Source of the DNA: Fictibacillus sp. b24
GTDB lineage: Bacteria > Bacillota > Bacilli > Bacillales > Fictibacillaceae
Direction: 5' to 3'
DNA length: 64,000 nucleotides
Assembly (NCBI RefSeq): GCF_030348825.1
Contig: NZ_JAUCES010000005.1
Coordinates: 1,798,001 to 1,862,000, forward strand
Both the position numbers and the translations under genes were made by a program. Shown here piece by piece: positions 55,482-64,000 of the stretch (its first letter is position 1; every line of letters starts with the position of its first letter). The notes below the pieces were generated by a model. That model searched no databases. It saw only the letters and a list, made by a program, of their open reading frames with translations, and was not told the DNA's origin.

Positions 55482-58400
55482 TTACTTCCACTCACCAAAC
55501 CAATTTTTCCATTTACTTAAAATTATATCCTTAATTGGTGGAGAGTCTATCCCTTTTTGCTTCTTATATTCATTGAAACTGGCAAATCCGATTAGTAATA
55601 TCCCTGTTAATAATAGGTAGACCCACCACGGCATATTTCCCCAATATGGACGAGTTTGGATCAAAACATTTAAAAGTAGAATGATTAATCCTGTAAAGAA
55701 GTAACTCTTCTGTTTGGAGATGAATCCGTAAATAATACTAATAAACGATAAGGTGCCAAGTATGATGGCGTCCATAATTTGATAGCTTTGCATCGCATCA
55801 ATCATTAAGATTATGCCGATGATTCCGAGCAAGAAATATTGAATCAAATTAGCTGTTCTCTCTGGCACTTTCCATGTTTTTCTTGTAATCACATAACTTA
55901 TGGAAATCCAGGGCAACACGTTAAGTTCTGTTTGAATTATTGCTGGTATTTCAAATTGATCAATGAACGAATAATAAGCAAACAGTACAAACAAACTTGA
56001 AAGGGTTTGAAGTATTCTTTTTCCGATTTGCATTTCCATGAATCGTCTTGCATGCACATAGAAAAGTACAGCTAGCAAAATTAGGCCGAGTGTTGTAATC
56101 AGGTTTTCAGAACGTGTAAGTCCGGTTAAGACATAAATAACGCCAAATACTGCGAAAAAGTCAAATTGAACAAATGGAGTTTCACAAAAAATCTTCTTAA
56201 AATAATACATGCCTGCAAAGGTAACGAATATCCCTGCCGTAAACCAGATGAGTGATTGAAGGTCTTGAGGTCTTCCGATTAACATTAACCATTCATCTAA
56301 ATCAATCATCAAGTATGCCAGAATAATAACAGAAGCGTATTTCCAGTAACCTTTTAATGACTGATAAAAAAGTACAAAACCTACTAATGTTGCAGCATGT
56401 AAAAGGAGATTTAACTCATTTAGAACACTGCTAGTCATATACTCTCCAAGGAAAATCAGTGAAAAAGGAACAACATAAAACTGCAAATGCCTCTTCCATT
56501 CTGTGTTCAATAAGAAGTAAAGACCTACTAGAAGAATGCTGTAGATCACTGGACCTTCGTTTGATAGCCATTCTCTAATAGCATAATGAAAACCAATAGC
56601 TGCCAGTGTTAAGCCAGCGTAAAAATTAAATCTAATTTCATATTCCTTTTTAGCACGGAACACATAAATACCGTACAGAAATGCAATAAGGACATATGGA
56701 ATGGCTGCTGTTGTCATCAATAAGCAGTACATAAACGTTAATAAAATAACTAGATGAGATACAGCTTTTATAGGGTATTCACTCTTGTTATCAATTCGCT
56801 GAAATACTTCCTGACTTATATATAGAATGTAGGCAATCAGGATATAAACGTAAATCGTTGTTTCTTTTGCTAATTCAAGCCCAAGAAGATCTGCAGTATA
56901 GTTTAATGCAAAGAACAATCCAATTTGAATGCCTGTATATCCCAAAATAAATGTGAAATGCTGTGTGACAAACCATAACACGATCATAACAAGTATAGAA
57001 GATAACAATTTAACCCACGTATAATCTCCTAGAAGAGATGCTGCTAAAAAATTCAAAATTGAAGTAATGGCAACGGTTGTAATAAATGCAGCAGCAAGTT
57101 CCTTCTGCTTCTTCTGCCAAATATAGATTCCTAATAACACCGTGCTTCCTGTTGTAAATGAGAGTGACAATGTAGGTTCTGGTAAAAACTTCATCCCTAA
57201 AAAGAAGGTCGAAAAAAATACAAAAGCAGGAACCAGCCAGGCTGAGATTCGTTTTTCATACACAGTACCGATTAAGAAATGACGCACAGAAATCACGGTT
57301 AAAATAATCGAAACAACACTTGCTTGCCCATATTGTTCAGTTAGTGAGGTTAATAGAAAACTTAACAGTACTCCTCCCCCGCCAACCATAAGACTAGATC
57401 TGTTTAAAGTCTTAACCATTTGACCAATCGTATAGGATAGAGCGGCAGATACTCCAATAGCCATACCCCAATAATCATCATTTCCATTACCCATCAGATG
57501 ATACACTTCCATAAAGGTACAAAAAAAGTAAAAAGGAGCTAAGTATTTAAAGAATGAAAATGTAGAGTTGTAGCTCAAATAAGTAAAATTTCCAGCTAGA
57601 ACGAGATAACCTAATAGAAGCCATACACTACCTTCTCCAACAGATAATAAGACTCCCTCAACCGTGATATATAAGAATGCAAGAATGGATATAGCGCCGT
57701 TGGCAAGTTGATAATACATCCGTAACTTTTGGTCTGAAAATCTACCAACAAGCAACAAAACAAGCGGGACCAATACGACTAGTAACAAACGATATTCAAT
57801 TAAAATAGAATTCTGTATGAGTTGATATAAACCATATGTGATAAAACCAATAAATAATAGCTCGTATTCTTTTCTTTGGTTAACCATTCGCATCGCTAAA
57901 TACAAAACAGCAGTTAAAATGATGTTGAAGCTTTGATAAAGTTGACTTTCAAAGATTATAAGAATGAGAACGGTTGATAGAATAAGATTCGCTTGTATGA
58001 ACACAGGTAATGTTTTTAAAAATATAGTTTGGTTTTTCTCTTTCTTAATGTGATATAGAGCAATGAACCCTACATTACCTAAAGCATAGATAAAGTAAAA
58101 AGCTTCTTTTGTCAGACCGAACGACAATATTAGATACCCATACCCGATTGCACTTGTAATAAAAGTAAACCAGCTGAATAGTTTTGACTGAAAGTAGGTG
58201 CCGAACCAAAAATAAATAGGGATACAGACTACCGTTGTTAGAATCCCTAAAACATATCTTCCACCACCGTAAAAACTCAGCCATTCACCAAATAATTCAA
58301 AATAACCTGCTGAAAGAACCGTAATGGGAATGAATAATGCAAACAAAACAAAGAAAGTAAAAGCCGTTTTTCGTATTTGAAGTACTTTCTCAGAAAGCGC

Positions 58401-58820
58401 TCCTAAGCCTCCAAATAAAATAGCAATTCCACCTACAAGTATCGTTTTAGTTAATGAACTAAAAACATCCCAATTGCTTGTCGCAAGTGTTAGCCCTCCA
58501 AGTAGAAGAAGAATCACGCCAGCAGCCATGAGTGTTGTGATATTTCTTTCTCTTCTTTGTTCAGGAGTGATTTCGACTCTCGGTTTCGCTGGTGCTATAC
58601 GTTTTTCAGGTATAGGTTCGTGCTCGAGTGTTGGTTCTGGAATAGGTTCAAGTCCTGGATTCACTGCTTCTGTCAGTATCATTGCTTCTTTTGTTTCATT
58701 TTTTTGTAGGTCATCTCTATACCTGTAATAGCCATTAAGGATATTTAAATAATCTTTCTTTTTTATATAACCTCCATCTTTTAACTCATTAAGATCTTTC
58801 ATGAATCTGGATTGGTTCAA
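55482..58820 (-). CDS. Very large polytopic membrane protein (1112 aa), DUF2157-like
   Basis: Protein of 1112 residues. The first ~95 residues are soluble, with a Pro/Glu-rich linker (LEPIPEPTLEHEPIPEKRIA). The rest is almost continuous hydrophobic helices, roughly 30 or more, with only short polar loops. The first membrane part (NITTLMAAGVILLLLGGLTL, ATSNWDVFSSLTKT) resembles DUF2157-type proteins. I see no catalytic motif. Such giants occur in Bacillus with unknown role; a flippase-like or cell-envelope function is a guess. It precedes an MFS exporter gene in the same direction, 27 bases apart. Confidence 0.75.
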   Translation of the reverse strand: MNQSRFMKDLNELKDGGYIKKKDYLNILNGYYRYRDDLQKNETKEAMILTEAVNPGLEPIPEPTLEHEPIPEKRIAPAKPRVEITPEQRRERNITTLMAAGVILLLLGGLTLATSNWDVFSSLTKTILVGGIAILFGGLGALSEKVLQIRKTAFTFFVLFALFIPITVLSAGYFELFGEWLSFYGGGRYVLGILTTVVCIPIYFWFGTYFQSKLFSWFTFITSAIGYGYLILSFGLTKEAFYFIYALGNVGFIALYHIKKEKNQTIFLKTLPVFIQANLILSTVLILIIFESQLYQSFNIILTAVLYLAMRMVNQRKEYELLFIGFITYGLYQLIQNSILIEYRLLLVVLVPLVLLLVGRFSDQKLRMYYQLANGAISILAFLYITVEGVLLSVGEGSVWLLLGYLVLAGNFTYLSYNSTFSFFKYLAPFYFFCTFMEVYHLMGNGNDDYWGMAIGVSAALSYTIGQMVKTLNRSSLMVGGGGVLLSFLLTSLTEQYGQASVVSIILTVISVRHFLIGTVYEKRISAWLVPAFVFFSTFFLGMKFLPEPTLSLSFTTGSTVLLGIYIWQKKQKELAAAFITTVAITSILNFLAASLLGDYTWVKLLSSILVMIVLWFVTQHFTFILGYTGIQIGLFFALNYTADLLGLELAKETTIYVYILIAYILYISQEVFQRIDNKSEYPIKAVSHLVILLTFMYCLLMTTAAIPYVLIAFLYGIYVFRAKKEYEIRFNFYAGLTLAAIGFHYAIREWLSNEGPVIYSILLVGLYFLLNTEWKRHLQFYVVPFSLIFLGEYMTSSVLNELNLLLHAATLVGFVLFYQSLKGYWKYASVIILAYLMIDLDEWLMLIGRPQDLQSLIWFTAGIFVTFAGMYYFKKIFCETPFVQFDFFAVFGVIYVLTGLTRSENLITTLGLILLAVLFYVHARRFMEMQIGKRILQTLSSLFVLFAYYSFIDQFEIPAIIQTELNVLPWISISYVITRKTWKVPERTANLIQYFLLGIIGIILMIDAMQSYQIMDAIILGTLSFISIIYGFISKQKSYFFTGLIILLLNVLIQTRPYWGNMPWWVYLLLTGILLIGFASFNEYKKQKGIDSPPIKDIILSKWKNWFGEWK

Positions 58821-58864
58821 TGTATAACCCCCTAGAATTCTCCCTTTATGGAATGTATGTAATA

Positions 58865-59087
58865 GGCTGTTTTATAATGGATTGTTGGTTTTTAATGATT
58901 TTGTTTATTCGCTTCTTTGACAAGTTAATTGGAGTGCAAGGTGCAAGACTCCTGCGGGACAGGCGGGCAGGTGAGACACTTATACGTGAAACGTACGAAT
59001 GTGGCTCACCGCCTGCCCCGCGGAAAGCGAAGCAGCTGGAACGGAGATTAACCACTTTCAAAAGCAACAATGAATAAGAAAACAGCC
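58865..59087. repeat. Dispersed structured repeat, copy R2, with terminal inverted repeats
   Basis: Matches R1 (9437-9634) over about 198 bases, including the GC-rich stem core (58937-59045) and outer arms AGTTAAT / ATTAACC. The ends GGCTGTTTT (58865-58873) and AAAACAGCC (59079-59087) form a nine-base inverted repeat, so this copy looks complete. No transposase is present. The open frame across it (58820-59077) is a chance product of the repeat. Confidence 0.8.
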
Positions 59088-59097
59088 ATGTAAAAAA

Positions 59098-59130
59098 AGA
59101 AAAGAGATAACATTCATGTTACCTCTTTTC
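59098..59130. terminator. Hairpin with T tract next to R2, no obvious gene
   Basis: AAAAGAGATAACAT pairs with ATGTTACCTCTTTT. The longer T tract is on the minus strand. No annotated gene runs into it from either side: the flanking genes diverge. Confidence 0.6.
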
Positions 59131-59289
59131 AATAACGCACTTTATAACAGTAATAATTTTACATTAATTCCAGTTTAGTGTCACTCCATACAGTTGTAAA
59201 AGTACAAGGAAAATAGGCATTGGTTTTTGGAATGACAAAGATATGTTCATACTGTTAGTAGTAGATAATTTTTTAAAGGTGGCACAGAA

Positions 59290-60309
59290 ATGGATCGCAT
59301 TTATTCCATTGATTACATAAAATTTTTCGCGATTTTTGCTGTAGTTGTCATACACGTTTTTCCTCTAGATGGGTTTACTGGTTATTTTATTATCGATAAT
59401 GCCGCTAGGTTTGCCGTACCCTTCTTCTTTGTGGCATCTGGTTACTTTTTTGCACAAAAGATAAAACATGAAGAGGATCCTTTTCATTATTTTAAAAGCT
59501 ATATTATAAAGCTGGTTAAGCTTTATTTAGTGTGGCTGATATTTTACACGAGTTATGATGTTCTCCTTGTTCTTTTAGAGGGAGGAGCTGTTCAGGAAAA
59601 ACTGAGGTCATACTTTGAACAATTTACGCTGTTAAATCTTATTTATTACGGAAAAGGAACGAGCGGATATCAGCTTTGGTTTTTAACAGCGTTAATTTGG
59701 TCAACAATCGCCATTTATATATTTTTTAAGTTTAAACAAATAACTGTGCTATTTTTGATTAGCTTTGGTTTAAACTTGCTAGGGCTTTTAGGACAGGCAT
59801 ACACGATGTTTAATAAATTTCCGATCAACAGTACACGTGATGCCATGTTTTTTGGTTTGTTTTATACAACACTTGGCATTATGTTTTCATTAAATAGTAA
59901 ATTTAGCGGCTTGAAGAAAATAAGTGGACGGACATTTCTGGGTCTAGCTCTTATCGGTGTAGTTATTCAAGCAATGGAGGGTTATCTATTAGATAAAGTC
60001 TTGTCAGGTAGCCATGGTGAATACTTTTTCTCAACGATTCTTTTAACTGCCTTCTTATTTTTATTTGCCCTTCATTATAAATCGTTAGGAAAAGGTTTAT
60101 ATATAACAAAAATAGGAGCCAATGCTTTAGGCATATACATTATCCATGTGTTTTTCTTAGATGTGTTTAATAAATTCATTAAATTTTTGGATTTGGGACG
60201 GTTATCTGAGAACTTCATATGGAATTTGTGCTATACCCTCTTTATCTTTACAATTTCGTATTTCACTTATGATATTCTTCAAAAAATAAAACGCAGCATA
60301 AAGCAGTAA
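59290..60309 (+). CDS. Membrane acyltransferase (acyltransferase 3 family)
   Basis: Integral membrane protein of 339 residues with about ten helices. It opens RIYSIDYIKFFAIFAVVVIH, with the family His in VVVIHVFP, and continues NAARFAVPFFFVASGYFF, the typical acyltransferase-3 core. Members transfer acyl (often acetyl) groups to sugars of the cell envelope or to secreted products. No glycosyltransferases are adjacent, so the acceptor is unknown. AAAGGTGG precedes ATG 59290. The next gene begins 87 bases downstream. Confidence 0.85.
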   Translation: MDRIYSIDYIKFFAIFAVVVIHVFPLDGFTGYFIIDNAARFAVPFFFVASGYFFAQKIKHEEDPFHYFKSYIIKLVKLYLVWLIFYTSYDVLLVLLEGGAVQEKLRSYFEQFTLLNLIYYGKGTSGYQLWFLTALIWSTIAIYIFFKFKQITVLFLISFGLNLLGLLGQAYTMFNKFPINSTRDAMFFGLFYTTLGIMFSLNSKFSGLKKISGRTFLGLALIGVVIQAMEGYLLDKVLSGSHGEYFFSTILLTAFLFLFALHYKSLGKGLYITKIGANALGIYIIHVFFLDVFNKFIKFLDLGRLSENFIWNLCYTLFIFTISYFTYDILQKIKRSIKQ

Positions 60310-60396
60310 AAGTTCCTCTCACCCCTTTTCTTCCCCATCATATTCTGTATTACATTACGAAAGGGCTAATCACCCATTCACAGGGGAGGAATATAG

Positions 60397-61797
60397 ATGG
60401 GCGTTGAACTAACAGCGCTGCATTGGATTTATGTTGTGTTTATCGGTTTAATTATCGGGTTCATGGTAAAGAGGCGTGATACTACTTTAATTTGTATAGT
60501 CGGTATTTTCTTAATTGCCCTTACAGCAACAGGTTCATTAAGCGGGTCGATCAGCAGTATATTTAATAGTTTTATATATGCGATAACAGAGCTTCTTCCT
60601 ACGATCCTTGTTATCTCTATCATCGTTGCCATGAGCAGAACATTAACCACGACAGGAATTAATGACGTAATGATCTCGCCATTTTCAAAACTTATTCGTA
60701 CTCCGGCGCTTGCTTATTGGACGATAGGGATTCTTATGATGATTATTTCGTGGTTTTTCTGGCCGTCGCCGGCAGTCGCTCTTATGGGTGCAGTACTTCT
60801 TCCAGTAGCTATTCGAGTTGGTCTGCCAGCTCTAGGAGTAGCCATGGCCATGAACTTGTTTGGTCACGGTATAGCTCTTTCAGGGGATTTCATCATTCAA
60901 GCCGCTCCAAAATTAACGGCTGATGCTGCCGGACTTCAGGTAAGCGAAGTCATCGATGCAAGTATTCCGCTCGTATTTGTGATGGGGTTAGTTACTACAA
61001 TAGCGGCGTTTTACTTTTTAAAAAGAGATTTAAAGTCAGGAAAGTTAAATAGCAGAACAGGGGTAACGGCTGAACCGGTAAAGGAAACAACTGATCAAGA
61101 ATTAAGTCTGTTGTCACAAGGACAGAAGCGGTTCTTTGCTCTGTTTATTCCTTTAATGTTTGCACTTGATGTCGCAGCCATGTCCATTCTCAATTTACAA
61201 GGCGGAGATGCAACAGCTTTGATTGGTGGGACATCAGTCTTTATTCTACTTTTAATTACGATGGTGAGTCATAAGAATAAGGGGCTAGAAAAAACAACTT
61301 CTTATTTAATTGATGGTTTTCAGTTTGGGTTTAAAGTGTTTGGTCCTGTAATTCCAATTGCCGCTTTCTTTTACCTTGGTGACTCAGGTTTTGCTAAAAT
61401 TATTGGAGAGTTTCTTCCAAAAACATCTCACGGAATTGTGAACGATCTTGGCGTAGCACTTGCATCTGTTGTTCCATTAAGCAAGGAGATTGGTGCCATA
61501 ACTTTAACAGCTGTAGGAGCCATTACGGGTCTAGATGGTTCAGGTTTTTCGGGGATTTCGTTAGCCGGTTCGGTTGCGAACATATTTGGAACAGCAATTG
61601 GTGCAGGTGCCGCTACTCTGACAGCGTTGGGTCAAATTGCAGCCATTTGGGTTGGCGGAGGAACGTTGGTGCCTTGGGCATTAATTCCTGCTGCGGCTAT
61701 TTGTGGAGTCGATCCATTTGAACTAGCTAGAAGAAACTTAAAGCCGGTTACCATTGGCTTAGTTGTTACAACGATTGTTGCGATTTTCTTGATATAA
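60397..61797 (+). CDS. Polytopic transporter, ion-transporter-superfamily type, substrate unknown
   Basis: Membrane protein of 466 residues with about 12 helices. Two related halves can be seen: WPSPAVALMGAVLLPVAIRV and, late, FSGISLAGSVANIFGTAIGA. Gly/Ser/Pro-rich re-entrant-like segments are typical of GntP/DctM/CitM relatives. I cannot place it in one family or name a substrate; a carboxylate is most likely. GGGGAGG precedes ATG 60397. A bidirectional terminator follows. Confidence 0.75.
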   Translation: MGVELTALHWIYVVFIGLIIGFMVKRRDTTLICIVGIFLIALTATGSLSGSISSIFNSFIYAITELLPTILVISIIVAMSRTLTTTGINDVMISPFSKLIRTPALAYWTIGILMMIISWFFWPSPAVALMGAVLLPVAIRVGLPALGVAMAMNLFGHGIALSGDFIIQAAPKLTADAAGLQVSEVIDASIPLVFVMGLVTTIAAFYFLKRDLKSGKLNSRTGVTAEPVKETTDQELSLLSQGQKRFFALFIPLMFALDVAAMSILNLQGGDATALIGGTSVFILLLITMVSHKNKGLEKTTSYLIDGFQFGFKVFGPVIPIAAFFYLGDSGFAKIIGEFLPKTSHGIVNDLGVALASVVPLSKEIGAITLTAVGAITGLDGSGFSGISLAGSVANIFGTAIGAGAATLTALGQIAAIWVGGGTLVPWALIPAAAICGVDPFELARRNLKPVTIGLVVTTIVAIFLI

Positions 61798-61803
61798 AAT
61801 AAG

Positions 61804-61836
61804 AGGAGTGTGGCCAACTGCCTCACTCCTTTTTTG
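61804..61836. terminator. Bidirectional terminator between the transporter and alaX genes
   Basis: Stem AGGAGTGTGGC / GCCTCACTCCT with one mismatch, T tract on the plus strand, between convergent genes. Confidence 0.8.
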
Positions 61837-61853
61837 TTACAATATCTTTTGAT

Positions 61854-63029
61854 TTAATCCTTCGTTAGGTTCTCCCGAGCAAACTCCACAAAACGATGCA
61901 TGTCTTCTATTGAAGAAAAACCAGCTTGAGCGGATTTATCGCTTCCGCCGCCTTTTCCGTTAAATGCGCTAAGGTTTTCTTTAAAAAACGTGCCGCACGA
62001 AACTTTAATTGTTCCGTTATGCATTAAAATAATACGATTATCTGGTATTGCAGCAAATAAAATGAGTAAATCATTTTCATTTGCTATTTTTATTGCAAGT
62101 TCTTTTGTTTCATCAAACGATTTTCCTTCAAATACATACGTAAGGAAATCGGTTTTTGCATGTGTAAGAAGTTCTCTTGCTAAATAATTATTGTTTTCTT
62201 CTTTAAGACGCTTCATTTCTGCTTCCATATCTAGATGATTAGCTTCCCACTTCTCAATCCGATTTAAGACCTCATTTCGGCCGGTATTAAACTTCGCAGA
62301 TATCAATCTAAGTATCTTCAAGCTCTTATTATAATCAGAAAGTGCACGTTGTCCGCACTTGAAATACAACCTTACCGTACCTTTTTGTTTCTCGGCTTTA
62401 AATAGTTTAATGATCCCAATTTCAGCAGTTGAACGGACATGTGTGCCTCCACAAGCATTATGCTCAATTCCCTCAATTTCAACGATTCGTATGTTCTCTG
62501 TAACTTTAGGCATTTTCAATAATGGTAATTTTTGAAGCTCTTCATCGGTAACAAAGAAAGTATGTACTTTTCTATTTTTATAAATTTCTTCATTAACTGC
62601 TTTTTCGAGCATATCCATTTGTTTTTGATTCAGCGTATCCATCTCAATATCAATTGTTGCATATTCTGTCCCTAGATGAAAACTGATTGTTCGTTCATCA
62701 TATAATGAATAACAAACAGCTGATAACAGATGCTGCCCGCTATGATGCTGCATGTGGTCAAACCTTCTATGCCAATCTAACTTACAATTAACAGAAGTTG
62801 TTTCAGGCAGCCTTTCCAATTGGTGAATTACTTCATCCTTTTCAGTAAAAACATCTAAGACATTTATGCCATTGATGGTCCCAGTATCATTCGGCTGGCC
62901 GCCGCCTGTCGGATAAAATGCGGTATCCTCTAAAACAGCAAAAAATTGCCCGTCCTTTTCATATGTTTGTTTGATGGTTGTTTCCCATTCGGCTGTATAT
63001 GGTGAAGAATAATATAATTTTTCGGTCAT
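61854..63029 (-). CDS. Alanyl-tRNA editing protein AlaX (long form with DHHA1 domain)
   Basis: Trans-editing enzyme of 391 residues that hydrolyses mischarged Ser- or Gly-tRNA(Ala). The zinc site is visible as His96 and His100 (HHSGQHLLSAV) with Cys193 and His197 (NACGGTHV). The N-terminal part matches the AlaRS beta-barrel (AFYPTGGGQPNDTG), and the C-terminal DHHA1 domain ends with GKGGGSDKSAQAGF. No aminoacylation domain is present, so it is a free-standing editor of the AlaX-L class. Single gene. Confidence 0.92.
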   Translation of the reverse strand: MTEKLYYSSPYTAEWETTIKQTYEKDGQFFAVLEDTAFYPTGGGQPNDTGTINGINVLDVFTEKDEVIHQLERLPETTSVNCKLDWHRRFDHMQHHSGQHLLSAVCYSLYDERTISFHLGTEYATIDIEMDTLNQKQMDMLEKAVNEEIYKNRKVHTFFVTDEELQKLPLLKMPKVTENIRIVEIEGIEHNACGGTHVRSTAEIGIIKLFKAEKQKGTVRLYFKCGQRALSDYNKSLKILRLISAKFNTGRNEVLNRIEKWEANHLDMEAEMKRLKEENNNYLARELLTHAKTDFLTYVFEGKSFDETKELAIKIANENDLLILFAAIPDNRIILMHNGTIKVSCGTFFKENLSAFNGKGGGSDKSAQAGFSSIEDMHRFVEFARENLTKD

Positions 63030-63146
63030 AACTTGTCATCCCTTCATACTCTCTGTTCTTAGTTTAAACTAACATGAATGATGAATAAAACAAAAAGAAG
63101 ATAACCTTTGATGGTTATCTCCTCTTTGAATAGGTCGTGCTAATGA

Positions 63147-63911
63147 TTAATTTTTCATACCAGTATATATGTGGATAGCATCTCTTAGAAATTCAGCAGT
63201 TCCTGGCTTTTCTTTATCATAATACGCCGTGAACCGTTCGTCATCCACATACATCTGTGCAAGGCCTGCGTGGGCTTCTTTGCTATATTCGTTCCAGTAT
63301 AACATGAGCCATTGTTTATGAAGATCAGCTGCTTTTTGAGCTAAATCTCCTGCAGGATCACTTGTTTTAAAGGCTTCAGCAAGTGTCGTGTGAATTTCCT
63401 CTGCAAGCTTTGTTGCTTCATCGTGCTCACTCTGAGTCATGTTTAACACTTTTTCGTTTGATTGATCGACCGCATTATTTCCGTATTTTTCACGAATCTC
63501 TTTACCATATTTTTGTTCGTTCTCTTCAATCATTTGCTTTTTAAATCCTTCAAACTTCTCTTTATCAGTCATCGTAATTCTCCCTTCGTTAGCTGCAATA
63601 GTCTGATCCACATTTGAGATTAGACGGTCTAACTGTTGTCGTTTGCTCAGGAGTTTTTCACGGTGTTCATGGAGTGCTTCAGCTGCATTGAATGCTGGTG
63701 ATGTTATGATATCCTTTATTTGATCTAATGGAAGCCCGAGTTCTTTGTAAAATAAAATTTGCTGTAGTCTATTCACTTCAGCCTCGCCATATATACGATA
63801 TCCTGACGAGTTGATTCTTGCCGGCTTAAGAATTTCAATCTCATCATAATACCGTAAAGTTCTGGTGCTGACTCCCGCTAGTAAACCAAGCTTCTGAATG
63901 GTATATTCCAT
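63147..63911 (-). CDS. MerR-family regulator with TipAS-like antibiotic-binding domain
   Basis: Regulator of 254 residues. The MerR helix-turn-helix is YTIQKLGLLAGVSTRTLRYY with the wing ILKPARINSSGYRIYGEAEV, then a dimerisation coiled coil (about 75-115). The C-terminal ~130 residues (SNEKVLNMTQSEHDEATKLA; FKTSDPAGDLAQKAADLHKQ) resemble the TipAS domain, which binds thiopeptides and similar molecules. ATG 63911 follows AGGAGGTGATCAC. Its promoter has the 19-bp spacer typical of MerR control, so it is autoregulated. Confidence 0.9.
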   Translation of the reverse strand: MEYTIQKLGLLAGVSTRTLRYYDEIEILKPARINSSGYRIYGEAEVNRLQQILFYKELGLPLDQIKDIITSPAFNAAEALHEHREKLLSKRQQLDRLISNVDQTIAANEGRITMTDKEKFEGFKKQMIEENEQKYGKEIREKYGNNAVDQSNEKVLNMTQSEHDEATKLAEEIHTTLAEAFKTSDPAGDLAQKAADLHKQWLMLYWNEYSKEAHAGLAQMYVDDERFTAYYDKEKPGTAEFLRDAIHIYTGMKN

Positions 63912-63934
63912 GTGATCACCTCCTGACAATTCTC

Positions 63935-63965
63935 ACTTTACACCTTTACGCAACGTGAAGGTCAA
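63935..63965 (-). promoter_or_regulatory. MerR-type promoter/operator with 19-bp spacer
   Basis: Minus strand TTGACC (63960-63965), 19-base spacer, TAAAGT (63935-63940). The spacer holds the inverted repeat CCTTCACG / CGTAAAGG, the expected MerR operator, upstream of the merR gene itself. Confidence 0.8.
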
Positions 63966-64000
63966 TAGGTATCCGTTATTATTTTTTATTTTTTGTTATT

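Noticed and set aside
58820-59077. 85-codon open frame across R2
   Set aside because: Same repeat-derived peptide as in R1; no ribosome binding site, and the frame covers the divergent start of the large membrane-protein gene.

Overview
The window looks like a chromosomal segment of a low-GC, endospore-forming Gram-positive bacterium of the Bacillaceae. Evidence: strong AGGAGG-type ribosome binding sites, many TTG/GTG starts, intrinsic terminators after most genes, SAM (S-box) and guanine riboswitches in their classical Bacillus contexts, CcpA cre boxes, a sporulenol-type cyclase and a gntR-gntK-gntP operon with a B. subtilis-like operator. A Fictibacillus-like organism is my guess, but the genus cannot be fixed from sequence reading alone. 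No rRNA, tRNA, CRISPR array, prophage or intact insertion sequence was seen.

Layout. 1-9.4 kb: mixed single genes: end of a GntR-family regulator, cysteine dioxygenase, sporulenol/squalene-hopene cyclase, msrA, a divergent TetR/VOC pair with a clear double operator, a YetF-like membrane protein, a small ribbon-helix-helix protein beside a LysE exporter, a secreted LVIVD-repeat protein and a P1-family peptidase. 9.4-13.4 kb: gluconate operon gntRKP on the minus strand, with a repeat element (R1) directly after gntP, where B. subtilis has gntZ. 13.5-29 kb: a sulfur block. It holds metY and a TauE/SafE transporter on the minus strand, then yezD-cysH-sat-cysC-sir-DUF3906-cobA-sirB-sirC and yitJ-metH on the plus strand. 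Three SAM riboswitches lie here, plus a leader in front of tauE that I cannot classify. Together the genes activate and reduce sulfate, make siroheme for sulfite reductase, fix sulfide into homocysteine and methylate it to methionine.

29-42 kb: iron alcohol dehydrogenase, a beta-lactamase-fold hydrolase, a YeeE/YedE sulfur transporter, a 629-bp AT-rich gap, a free-standing LAGLIDADG endonuclease, a secreted lipase with a terminator-containing leader, aldehyde dehydrogenase, a VOC protein, a secreted 5'-nucleotidase/cyclic phosphodiesterase, and xpt-pbuX under a guanine riboswitch. 42-47.5 kb: cell-surface functions (SGNH esterase, acidic LPKTA surface protein with its class D sortase, the BdbD/BdbC disulfide pair), a 21-bp-period repeat array, and yeeN. 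47.5-53 kb: tripartite tricarboxylate transporter tctCBA with a CitA/DcuS-type two-component system and a full-consensus cre box. 53-64 kb: long E. coli-type speD, an MFS exporter behind an 1112-residue membrane protein, a second copy of the repeat element (R2), a membrane acyltransferase, an uncharacterised transporter, alanyl-tRNA editing protein AlaX and a MerR/TipA-type regulator with its 19-bp-spacer promoter at the right edge.

Most of the window is ordinary core and near-core Bacillaceae content. The less explained parts are: the R1/R2 repeat pair with a compensatory base change; the 21-bp repeat array at 46.5 kb; a 58-codon ORF at 13.5 kb made of 14-residue repeats; the unclassified tauE and lipase leaders; the tandem TetR operators with an apparently leaderless regulator mRNA; and a gene whose last codons are an intrinsic terminator.
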